5,226 nucleotides of DNA from Candidatus Competibacteraceae bacterium (GTDB taxonomy: Bacteria > Pseudomonadota > Gammaproteobacteria > Competibacterales > Competibacteraceae): the NCBI GenBank assembly GCA_007120095.1, contig SKOM01000038.1:1-5226 (forward strand), written 5' to 3'. The position numbers and the translations under genes are program-made. Position 1 is the first letter of the stretch; each line of letters begins with the position of its first letter. Of this stretch, positions 1 to 5,226 are shown piece after piece. A model generated the notes under the pieces. The model was given only the letters and a program-made list of their open reading frames with translations, did no database searches and was not told the origin of the DNA.

Positions 1-6
1 ATCGCG

Positions 7-20
7 TTGACATTCGTCAA
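7..20. promoter_or_regulatory. Candidate Crp/Fnr-family operator (TTGAC-N4-GTCAA)
   Basis: A perfect 5-bp inverted repeat, TTGAC and GTCAA, is separated by four bases (ATTC). This is the half-site geometry of the Fnr/Anr/Dnr/FixK branch of Crp/Fnr regulators, whose usual site is TTGAT-N4-ATCAA, with C and G tolerated at the inner position in several members. Its centre (13.5) lies 34 bp upstream of the centre of a perfect TATAAT at 45-50, close to the roughly 32 bp expected for a class II activator site that replaces the -35 element. A third GTCAAA at 35-40 repeats one half-site 19 bp downstream. The regulator itself is not in the window, so the assignment rests on motif and position only. 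Confidence 0.45.
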
Positions 21-44
21 ATCCAATGAGGGCCGTCAAACAGG

Positions 45-50
45 TATAAT
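45..50 (+). promoter_or_regulatory. Candidate -10 element of the SQR operon promoter
   Basis: A perfect TATAAT lies 85 bases before the ATG at 136. At the normal 16-18 bp distance upstream (about 21-28, reading ATCCAATG) there is no recognisable -35 hexamer. The TTGACA at 7-12 is 32 bp away, too far to serve as the -35. This pattern fits an activator-dependent sigma-70 promoter. Transcription would start near base 57, giving a leader of roughly 80 bases. Confidence 0.5.
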
Positions 51-82
51 AGTTTAGAGGAAGCTAAAGAATAGATTAATAA

Positions 83-100
83 CGACGCTGGATCGCGTCG
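83..100 (+). other. Small GC-rich hairpin in the operon leader
   Basis: CGACGC (83-88) and GCGTCG (95-100) form a perfect 6-bp stem around the six-base loop TGGATC, inside the predicted leader of the SQR operon. It ends 24 bases before the Shine-Dalgarno sequence and is not followed by a run of T, so it is unlikely to be a terminator. It could stabilise the mRNA 5' end or be incidental. Confidence 0.25.
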
Positions 101-124
101 CCCATCTAATAAAACAGTGTTTGC

Positions 125-130
125 AGGAGG
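125..130 (+). promoter_or_regulatory. Ribosome binding site that fixes the SQR start
   Basis: A perfect AGGAGG lies five bases before the ATG at 136. A possible in-frame TTG start at 121 would lie upstream of, and run through, this site, so the ATG at 136 is the start. Confidence 0.85.
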
Positions 131-135
131 TCACC

Positions 136-1455
136 ATGTATTTTTCTGAGTTCACAGCTTCGCGCCGAACGTTTCTCGGCATGGCGGCAGGCAGCTTGGC
201 GCTGGTCGCTGGTACGGGCAGCACCCCAGTGCAAGCCGCCAAAACCCGCACCTCAGCGAAAATTGTCATTCTGGGCGCAGGAGCTGGTGGCATGGCCATC
301 GCCAACCGCTTGGTTGATCGCCTAGAGGGGGCGGAAATCACGCTTGTCGATGGCCGCCAAGAGCACTGGTACCAACCAGGCTTCACTCTGATTGCGGCTG
401 GGCTGAAACCGGCAAGTTATTCTGTATCGCGCAACGAACAATGGCTACCCCGACCAGTCCGTTACATCAACGAATATGCGGCCGAGCTTGATCCGGAAAC
501 CCAGCGCGTCACCACCACAGGCGGTACTCGGCTGGATTATGATTATCTGATTGTCGCCACCGGACTGATCCTCGACTGGGATGCCATTGGAGGTTTTAGC
601 CTTGATCTGGTGGGGCAAAACGGGCTGGGCGCTGTTTATGCCGGTCCGGAGTATGCCGCTAAGACTTGGCGGGCTTTAGACGAATTTGCCACCCGTGGCG
701 GGCGAGCGGTATTTATGCGTCCTACTACCGAGATGAAATGCGCCGGCGCTCCACTGAAGTACAGTTTCCTCACCGATGATCACCTGCGGCGCAAAGGCAC
801 CCGCGATGCCTCTGAAGTCGTCTATACAACCAATAGTCAAGCGCTTTTCGGGGTGCCTATCGTCACTGAAAAGCTAGAATTGATTATGCGTCGCCAGGAT
901 ATCAATGTCGTGCGTCACCATGTACTCAAGGCCATTGATGCCGGTGCCCGCAAAGCGACTTTTGACACCCCGGATGGGGAAGTCACACTGGATTATGATT
1001 TCACCAATGTGGTACCGCCACAACGCGCACCGCAGGTGATCCGCGACAGTGGCCTGTCCTGGGCCGATCGCTGGACTGACCAGGGCTGGATCGAAGTCGA
1101 GATGGATACACTGCGGCATAAGCGTTACCCCAATGTGTTTGGTATTGGCGATATCAACGGTGTGCCTAAGGGTAAAACCGCCGCATCAGTAAAATGGCAC
1201 CTCCCCGTGGTCGAGGATCATTTGGTCAGCGAACTTGCTGGGGGGGAAGGGACACGGACTTATAACGGTTATACCTCATGCCCGCTCATCACGCGTGTGG
1301 GTCGCGCCATGCTGATCGAGTTCGATTACCACGATAATCTCGTACCCAGCTTCCCCGGTGTAGTCGCACCCTTGGAAGAACTGTGGATTTCATGGCTGAT
1401 GAAAGAGGTCGCTCTCAAAGCCACATATAACGCCATGCTACGTGGCCGAGCCTAA
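136..1455 (+). CDS. Tat-exported type II-like sulfide:quinone oxidoreductase flavoprotein
   Basis: This is an FAD-dependent disulfide oxidoreductase of the SQR/flavocytochrome c family, 439 residues from the ATG chosen by its AGGAGG. SQR oxidises sulfide to a sulfane or persulfide product and reduces membrane quinone. Residues 9-14 (SRRTFL) form a twin-arginine motif followed by a hydrophobic stretch and a likely VQA|A cleavage site near 34/35, so the folded FAD protein should act in the periplasm. The dinucleotide-binding GAGAGG is at 47-52, ATG at 141-143, and a second FAD-contacting GIGD at 336-339. The only two cysteines are C202 (in KCAGAP) and C382 (in YTSCPL). They match the redox pair of type II SQR such as human SQOR. 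The tail near 405-439, ending in an aromatic-rich NAMLRGR segment, resembles the membrane-associating C-terminus of that type. The third cysteine of type I SQR is absent. FccB-like sulfide dehydrogenase is the main alternative, but no cytochrome partner gene is adjacent. The export signal is odd for type II SQR, which as I recall it usually lacks one. Family assignment is firm; substrate is inferred. Confidence 0.85.
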   Translation: MYFSEFTASRRTFLGMAAGSLALVAGTGSTPVQAAKTRTSAKIVILGAGAGGMAIANRLVDRLEGAEITLVDGRQEHWYQPGFTLIAAGLKPASYSVSRNEQWLPRPVRYINEYAAELDPETQRVTTTGGTRLDYDYLIVATGLILDWDAIGGFSLDLVGQNGLGAVYAGPEYAAKTWRALDEFATRGGRAVFMRPTTEMKCAGAPLKYSFLTDDHLRRKGTRDASEVVYTTNSQALFGVPIVTEKLELIMRRQDINVVRHHVLKAIDAGARKATFDTPDGEVTLDYDFTNVVPPQRAPQVIRDSGLSWADRWTDQGWIEVEMDTLRHKRYPNVFGIGDINGVPKGKTAASVKWHLPVVEDHLVSELAGGEGTRTYNGYTSCPLITRVGRAMLIEFDYHDNLVPSFPGVVAPLEELWISWLMKEVALKATYNAMLRGRA

Positions 1456-1469
1456 GGGGGGAAACGATA

Positions 1470-1826
1470 ATGGAAGAGTTCGAAATCAGCACCTTTATTG
1501 CGGTGTTTGAAGAAATGTTTGGTTCGGTACTGTGGTGGCTAATGGTCACAGTAGCCGCCCTGATTACTTTGGCCTATCTCTATGTGCTGATCCGTGATCG
1601 GGCGATGTCGATGCGTAAATTTTTACTGGCGCAACTGTCGATGCCCTTTGGCGCAATTATCGCCGTGCTGTTCGTTTTGCACATCACTAATTCCCAATTG
1701 AGCGACATCGGCGGACCGATTGATGTGATCGTGCTGCTCGGCGTTGCCCTATTGGGCGCGGGCGGGTTGTCGATACTGGTCTATGTGGCGCAATCTTTGA
1801 TCAGAGGAAAGCAGTCCACAGGTTAA
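1470..1826 (+). CDS. Small three-helix membrane protein, DUF5368-like
   Basis: This is a 118-residue membrane protein of unknown function. The start is the ATG 14 bases after the SQR stop, preceded by a G-rich AGGGGGGA acting as ribosome binding site, so the two genes are almost certainly co-transcribed. Predicted membrane helices span about residues 19-41, 52-73 and 84-110. A basic loop (IRDRAMSMRK, 41-50) lies between the first two, and a polar loop with TNSQLSDIGGPID (73-85) lies before the third. By the positive-inside rule the basic loop and the basic C-terminus (IRGKQ) face the cytoplasm, which does not settle easily with three helices and leaves the topology open. The pattern FEEMFG, YVLIRDR and SDIGGPIDVIVLLG resembles from memory the DUF5368 family; this was not searched. 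There are no cysteines and no CxxCH heme motif, so it is not a cytochrome partner. Its only two histidines would be H71 and none elsewhere evident, giving little basis for heme binding. A role as membrane anchor or quinone-site partner for the exported SQR is inference from gene order. Confidence 0.75.
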   Translation: MEEFEISTFIAVFEEMFGSVLWWLMVTVAALITLAYLYVLIRDRAMSMRKFLLAQLSMPFGAIIAVLFVLHITNSQLSDIGGPIDVIVLLGVALLGAGGLSILVYVAQSLIRGKQSTG

Positions 1827-1863
1827 GTGGTGATTGCACAGATGGCTGAGTATGCCAAGCAGC

Positions 1864-1878
1864 GGAGCTGAAAGCTCC
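1864..1878. other. Short perfect hairpin after the SQR operon
   Basis: GGAGCT (1864-1869) and AGCTCC (1873-1878) pair as a 6-bp stem with loop GAA. A looser outer pairing is possible between GTATG (1850-1854) and CATAC (1878-1882). The hairpin starts 38 bases past the stop of the DUF5368-like gene. No T-run follows on the plus strand, so it is at best a weak or factor-assisted end signal, or a site that blocks 3' decay. Confidence 0.25.
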
Positions 1879-1917
1879 ATACCCCACATCCGGAAAGTGC
1901 GCCCATCCCAGAAATAC

Positions 1918-1945
1918 GCAACGCCCCGTTACCCCGAGGCGTTGC
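1918..1945 (-). terminator. Candidate terminator in the convergent gap
   Basis: GCAACGCC (1918-1925) and GGCGTTGC (1938-1945) form a perfect 8-bp GC-rich stem around a 12-base loop. It lies 20 bases beyond the ctpA stop. Read on the minus strand, the stem is followed by GTATTTCT, a short, imperfect U-tract; on the plus strand CATTCAAATC follows, with no U-tract. It therefore fits best as the end of the gpmI-ctpA transcript. It may also stop transcripts arriving from the SQR operon. Confidence 0.5.
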
Positions 1946-1964
1946 CATTCAAATCGTCGCACAC

Positions 1965-3284
1965 CTATCGCGACCGCGACTGCACCAAATTCAATCCCTT
2001 GAGCAAATTCAGCGCCTCATAAAGCTGATAGTCACGGCGGGCGAGTGAACCCGGTTCCCGTGGATCCAAGGGCCGGGTTTCTTGACGCTCTTCGCCATTA
2101 TCATCGCCCTCCAGAAAGCCCGATAAATTGGCCTCGCGGACTCGATCAGCGACGGGTCCGTCGTCATCTGCCAGACGTAGTGATGCTAAACGAATATCCG
2201 GTTCGATGCCCTCAGCCTGAATGGAACGTCCGCTGGGGGTGTAATACCGCGCTGTGGTCAACTTGACGGCGGTACTGTCGGACAGTGGCAGAATCGTCTG
2301 CACCGAGCCTTTACCGAAAGTCGGCTCGCCCATAATGATGGCGCGTCCTTGATCTTGCAAAGCCCCTGCGACAATCTCCGATGCCGAGGCCGATCCGCCG
2401 TTAACCAGTACAATTAAGGGTGCACCATCCAGAATATCGCCCGATCGGGCGCGAAAATTCTGTCGAGCGCCACGGGTACGCCCCTCGGTCTTGACAATTT
2501 CACCGCGATGCAGAAAAGCATCTGAAACATCAATCGCCGCACTCAATACCCCACCGGGATTATTGCGCATATCCAACACTACACCCTTGAGTTCGCCGGC
2601 CTCGCGCAGTGCTTCAATTTCCTCACGCAAGTTCTGACCGGTGCGCGCCTGAAACTGCGAAATCCGCACATGCGCAAACCCCGGCTCCAAAATCTCGCTG
2701 CGTACACTGCGTACCTGAATAATATCGCGCACAATATCCACCTTCAGCGGCACATCCTCACTCTCGCGGACGATCGTTAGCGTGATTTCGGTACCTGGAC
2801 GCCCGCGCATGCGCTGAATGGCCTCATCCATGGACATGCCCTTCACCGAGGTGTCGTCAATACGGATGATCAAATCACCGGCCTGAATACCGGCGTGATA
2901 CGCGGGTGTGCCGTCAATTGGCGCGACGACCCGGATGAAACCGTCCTCCATGCCGATTTCAATACCCAGACCTCCGAACTCCCCGGAGGTGCCGGTTTGT
3001 AAATCCCGATACGCTTGCTCATCGAGATAGCTGGAATGCGGGTCGAGACCCGTCAACATACCGCGAATAGCGCTCTCTATAAGCGTTTTATCGTCCACCT
3101 CTTCGACATAATCCCGCTTAATGCGATCAAACACATCGGTAAAAAGTCGCAGTTCTTCCAGGGGTAAATTAGCGAGGGCATCGCTCGGGTCACGATCCGC
3201 CCAGACACGATGACCTGCAGTGCTGCCTACGCCAATGGCCAAACCCAATGCCAGGGTCAAACCATAGCGGGTAATCCGACTCAT
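1965..3284 (-). CDS. ctpA: Carboxy-terminal processing protease CtpA, S41 family
   Basis: This periplasmic serine protease of the S41A (Prc/CtpA/tail-specific) family is 439 residues long and cleaves proteins near exposed C-termini. The chosen ATG has GGAG six bases upstream and gives a short signal sequence: basic MSRITR, then a hydrophobic stretch to about residue 24. A PDZ domain spans about 96-180, beginning GEFGGLGIEI. The protease core follows, with RNNPGG at 240-245 and the catalytic Ser-Lys dyad: S300 in SASASE and K325 in FGKG. D311 sits 11 residues after the serine, and the Ser-Lys spacing of 25 equals that of E. coli Prc (S430, K455). The length and the C-terminal LYEALNLLKG are typical of the short proteobacterial CtpA rather than long Prc. 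It lies 67 bases downstream of gpmI on the same strand with no clear promoter between, so co-transcription is likely. An upstream-extended start (ATG at 3332 or TTG at 3344) is open in frame but less likely. Confidence 0.93.
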   Translation of the reverse strand: MSRITRYGLTLALGLAIGVGSTAGHRVWADRDPSDALANLPLEELRLFTDVFDRIKRDYVEEVDDKTLIESAIRGMLTGLDPHSSYLDEQAYRDLQTGTSGEFGGLGIEIGMEDGFIRVVAPIDGTPAYHAGIQAGDLIIRIDDTSVKGMSMDEAIQRMRGRPGTEITLTIVRESEDVPLKVDIVRDIIQVRSVRSEILEPGFAHVRISQFQARTGQNLREEIEALREAGELKGVVLDMRNNPGGVLSAAIDVSDAFLHRGEIVKTEGRTRGARQNFRARSGDILDGAPLIVLVNGGSASASEIVAGALQDQGRAIIMGEPTFGKGSVQTILPLSDSTAVKLTTARYYTPSGRSIQAEGIEPDIRLASLRLADDDGPVADRVREANLSGFLEGDDNGEERQETRPLDPREPGSLARRDYQLYEALNLLKGLNLVQSRSR

Positions 3285-3290
3285 GAGTAA

Positions 3291-3294
3291 CTCC
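3291..3294 (-). promoter_or_regulatory. Ribosome binding site that selects the ctpA start
   Basis: On the minus strand GGAG lies six bases before the ATG at 3282-3284. The in-frame ATG at 3294-3296 overlaps it and has no site of its own. The ATG at 3330-3332 has only a GAGG placed too close, and the TTG at 3342-3344 is a weaker codon. The ATG at 3284 also puts the hydrophobic signal sequence at the N-terminus. Confidence 0.65.
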
Positions 3295-3351
3295 ATCGTT
3301 TTTTGCAAGTATGGGGTACGCGATTTTTGCATCGCCTCAACCAACCTCTGT

Positions 3352-4890
3352 TCATGATAGCTGCAACAACGATCGGCCTGTCATGGCCGAGGGCTGCGGC
3401 AATTGTAATAAATACAGCATTGTAGGAGCGATATCACATAAGGCACCGACACCGACGAACTGCGCGGGGCGCCCCACATAGACCAACGGTACCTGATTCA
3501 GTGTGTGGGCTGTGTGCGCCTGGTGGGTTTCCGGATCGAGCATCTGCTCGGCATTACCGTGGTCAGAAGTCACCAACATCTCGCCACCGACGGCCTTTAC
3601 CGCCTCATAGACTTCACCCAGACACTGATCTACGGTCTCTACGGCTTTGATCGCTGCATCAACCAACCCACTATGGCCGACCATGTCCGGATTGGCGTAA
3701 TTGCAAATAATGACATCGAATTGACCGCTGTTCACGGCAGCAACCAAAGCCTCGGTCACTCCGGCTGCGCTCATCTCCGGCTGCAAATCATAGGTGGCCA
3801 CTTTGGGCGAAGGAACGAGAATCCGTTCTTCACCGTCGAATACCGTCTCGCGACCGCCGTTAAAGAAAAAGGTCACATGGGCGTATTTTTCGGTTTCAGC
3901 CAAGCGCAATTGGGTCTTGCCATTGGCCGCTAACACCTCGCCCAGTCCGTCGTGTAACTCCACCGGTGGAAAGGCCACCGCCGCATCGATGGTGTCTTGA
4001 TACTGAGTCATGCAGACAAACCCAGCCAGGTCAATTGGTCGTGGACGGGTAAAGCCATCAAAATCAGGCTCCACCAGGGCGCGGGTCATTTCGCGCGCGC
4101 GGTCTGAACGGAAATTCACAAACAACACACAATCGCCATCGGCAACAATCACCGGATCAGCCCCTGGCGGGCTGATGGCCGTAGGCTTGACGAACTCATC
4201 GTTTTCATCCCTAGCATACGCTTGTTCTAAGGCTTCGGCCGCAGTATCGGCCTGATACTCACCCTCACCCTCGGTAATCAATCGATAAGCGAGCCACACC
4301 CGATCCCAGCGCTGGTCGCGGTCCATGGCATAATAACGCCCGACTATCGAGGCGATTTGCCCGCGACCCAGCTCAGCACATTGGGCCTCCAGCGCGGCGA
4401 TAGAATCCGCTGCACTGCGCGGCGGCGTGTCGCGGCCATCAAGAAACGCGTGTACGTAAATCTGCTCAGCGCCGCGTTGTGCCGCCAGTTTGAGAGTGGC
4501 AAACAAATGCTGCTCATGGCTGTGTACCCCACCGGGCGATAATAACCCCATAATATGTACCGCTCCGCCACGCGCCACAGCGGCATCGATGGTGGTACAT
4601 AATGCCGGATTGGTGAAAAATCCACCCTCGTCGATGGCCTTGCTAATGCGGGTGAATTCCTGATAAACCACCCGTCCGGCACCCAAATTCATGTGGCCGA
4701 CTTCGGAGTTGCCCATTTGGCCATCGGGCAAACCTACCGCCATACCGGAGGTATTCATCCGCGTATGCGGATACTCAGCCCACAAATGATCCCATACTGG
4801 GGTATTGGCGCGAGTGATGGCATTATCATCGGTCGCCTCACGACAACCCCATCCATCGAGGATCAGTAAAATTGTTGGTTTCGGCTGCAT
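3352..4890 (-). CDS. gpmI: 2,3-bisphosphoglycerate-independent phosphoglycerate mutase
   Basis: This is the cytoplasmic glycolytic enzyme interconverting 3- and 2-phosphoglycerate through a phosphoserine intermediate, using two Mn2+ ions and no 2,3-bisphosphoglycerate cofactor. At 512 residues it has the normal family length. The N-terminal metal ligand D12 is in LDGWG, and the phosphorylated S62 in GQMGNSEVGHMNLG. The substrate-binding domain shows H123, R153-D154 (DGRDTP), R185, R191, and R261/R264 (NFRSDRAR). The second half of the phosphatase domain shows K335, D402 and H406 (PDMVGHSG), D443-H444 (SDHGNAEQ) and a final metal-binding histidine in HTAHT (459-463). Every residue of the known active site is present. 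The ATG is preceded five bases upstream by GAGAGG (4896-4901, minus strand). The gene heads a probable operon with ctpA. The envC-type gene commonly found between them in related bacteria is missing. Confidence 0.97.
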   Translation of the reverse strand: MQPKPTILLILDGWGCREATDDNAITRANTPVWDHLWAEYPHTRMNTSGMAVGLPDGQMGNSEVGHMNLGAGRVVYQEFTRISKAIDEGGFFTNPALCTTIDAAVARGGAVHIMGLLSPGGVHSHEQHLFATLKLAAQRGAEQIYVHAFLDGRDTPPRSAADSIAALEAQCAELGRGQIASIVGRYYAMDRDQRWDRVWLAYRLITEGEGEYQADTAAEALEQAYARDENDEFVKPTAISPPGADPVIVADGDCVLFVNFRSDRAREMTRALVEPDFDGFTRPRPIDLAGFVCMTQYQDTIDAAVAFPPVELHDGLGEVLAANGKTQLRLAETEKYAHVTFFFNGGRETVFDGEERILVPSPKVATYDLQPEMSAAGVTEALVAAVNSGQFDVIICNYANPDMVGHSGLVDAAIKAVETVDQCLGEVYEAVKAVGGEMLVTSDHGNAEQMLDPETHQAHTAHTLNQVPLVYVGRPAQFVGVGALCDIAPTMLYLLQLPQPSAMTGRSLLQLS

Positions 4891-5013
4891 GATTGCCTCT
4901 CAGTTAGTGCTACCACGGTGAACGAACCCCAATGGTACGTAAAACGGCAGCAAAAGTGTATGACCATCAACCGTAAAGGCAGTTGCATCAACGGCGACTA
5001 GGAGTAATTTAAC
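4891..5013. promoter_or_regulatory. Divergent gpmI / mtnA promoter region
   Basis: These 123 bases separate two divergent genes and must hold promoters for both, but no strong sigma-70 promoter stands out. The best guess for gpmI on the minus strand is a TACACT at 4952-4957 with a poor ACTGCC 17 bp upstream. Nothing convincing is seen for mtnA. Two imperfect direct repeats occur: CATCAACCG (4965-4973) with CATCAACGG (4986-4994), 21 bp apart, and CGTAAAACGGCAG (4938-4950) with CGTAAAGGCAG (4972-4982). They could be operator half-sites or chance. Confidence 0.35.
5000..5004 (+). promoter_or_regulatory. Ribosome binding site for mtnA
   Basis: AGGAG lies nine bases before the GTG at 5014. The next in-frame ATG falls at residue 49, well inside the conserved N-terminal domain, so the GTG is supported as the start. 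Confidence 0.7.
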
Positions 5014-5226
5014 GTGAAAATTAACGGCGTTCATTATCGCAGTATTTGGGCTGAAACGAACGGTAACGTGGCCATTATTGACCAAACTCAGTTACCGCAT
5101 CGCTTAGTTATTCAAACCTTGAGCAGTCTGGACGATATCGTCAAGGCAATCAGTGATATGCAGGTGCGCGGTGCGCCTCTGATCGGGGCGACAGCGGCTT
5201 ATGGCTTATGTTTGGCGCTGCGCCAG
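5014..5226 (+). CDS. mtnA: S-methyl-5-thioribose-1-phosphate isomerase, 5' part only
   Basis: The first 71 residues of MtnA are present, the methionine-salvage enzyme that converts the aldose 5-methylthioribose-1-phosphate to the ketose methylthioribulose-1-phosphate in the cytoplasm. It belongs to the eIF2B alpha/beta/delta-like isomerase fold. The translation opens MKINGVHYRSIW and continues with AIIDQTQLPH (20-29), a short helical stretch ending in AISDM (45-49), and the family signature VRGAPLIGATAAYG at 51-64, whose RGAP segment lies at the substrate-phosphate site. The catalytic cysteine and aspartate of the family lie further downstream, outside the window. The start is GTG, supported by AGGAG nine bases upstream. 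It is transcribed away from gpmI. Truncation is due to the window edge, not to a mutation. Another member of the eIF2B-like family is possible but the N-terminus fits MtnA closely. Confidence 0.92.
   Translation, partial: MKINGVHYRSIWAETNGNVAIIDQTQLPHRLVIQTLSSLDDIVKAISDMQVRGAPLIGATAAYGLCLALRQ

Noticed and set aside
7..12. TTGACA as the -35 hexamer of the SQR promoter
   Set aside because: It is 32 bp from the TATAAT, and at the proper distance (about 29-36) there is no -10-like sequence. The bases are better explained as half of an inverted repeat.
54..386. Open frame of 110 codons on the minus strand
   Set aside because: It lies opposite the SQR start and promoter, has no recognisable protein features and overlaps a well-supported gene.
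1834..2022. 62-codon plus-strand open frame in the convergent gap
   Set aside because: It has no ribosome binding site, runs across the terminator-like hairpin and into the ctpA 3' end, and its translation is low-complexity and basic-polar with no family resemblance.
3320..3335. 5-bp hairpin GCGAT/ATCGC in the gpmI-ctpA gap
   Set aside because: The stem is short, and on the ctpA strand the bases after it are GTACCCC with no T-run, so it is not a terminator; chance is a sufficient explanation.
3505..3933. 142-codon plus-strand open frame antisense to gpmI
   Set aside because: It is fully inside gpmI, whose protein shows every active-site residue; the translation looks like a coding shadow.
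4900..5085. 61-codon minus-strand open frame between mtnA and gpmI
   Set aside because: It runs antisense across the mtnA start and the shared promoter region and has no recognisable features.

Overview
The window comes from the chromosome of a Gram-negative bacterium, most likely a gammaproteobacterium. The evidence is the adjacency of a cofactor-independent phosphoglycerate mutase gene and a ctpA-type S41 protease gene, a twin-arginine export signal, and a type II-like sulfide:quinone oxidoreductase (SQR). Base composition looks moderate, only slightly GC-rich by eye. The SQR suggests sulfide oxidation or detoxification, but the exact lineage cannot be fixed from this sequence.

Layout. A plus-strand two-gene operon (136-1826) encodes a Tat-exported SQR-like flavoprotein, followed 14 bases later by a 118-residue membrane protein with three predicted helices that resembles the DUF5368 family. 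Its upstream region holds a perfect TATAAT and, just upstream, a perfect inverted repeat TTGAC-N4-GTCAA of the Crp/Fnr (Anr/FixK) type. It is followed by a leader with a small GC-rich hairpin. A 138-base convergent gap (1827-1964) separates this operon from a minus-strand pair: gpmI (3352-4890) and, downstream of it, ctpA (1965-3284). A 123-base divergent gap (4891-5013) separates gpmI from the 5' end of mtnA on the plus strand, which runs off the window.

How the genes work together. The SQR-like protein should oxidise sulfide at the periplasmic face of the membrane and pass electrons to quinone. The small membrane protein is the natural candidate for a partner or membrane anchor, but its function is unknown. 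The operator-like dyad suggests control by oxygen, nitric oxide or another Crp/Fnr-family signal. GpmI (glycolysis), CtpA (periplasmic proteolysis) and MtnA (methionine salvage) are housekeeping genes with no evident functional tie to the SQR operon. All complete genes have intact frames and recognisable active sites. There are no RNA genes, mobile elements or CRISPR arrays, and no gene-free stretch longer than about 140 bases.
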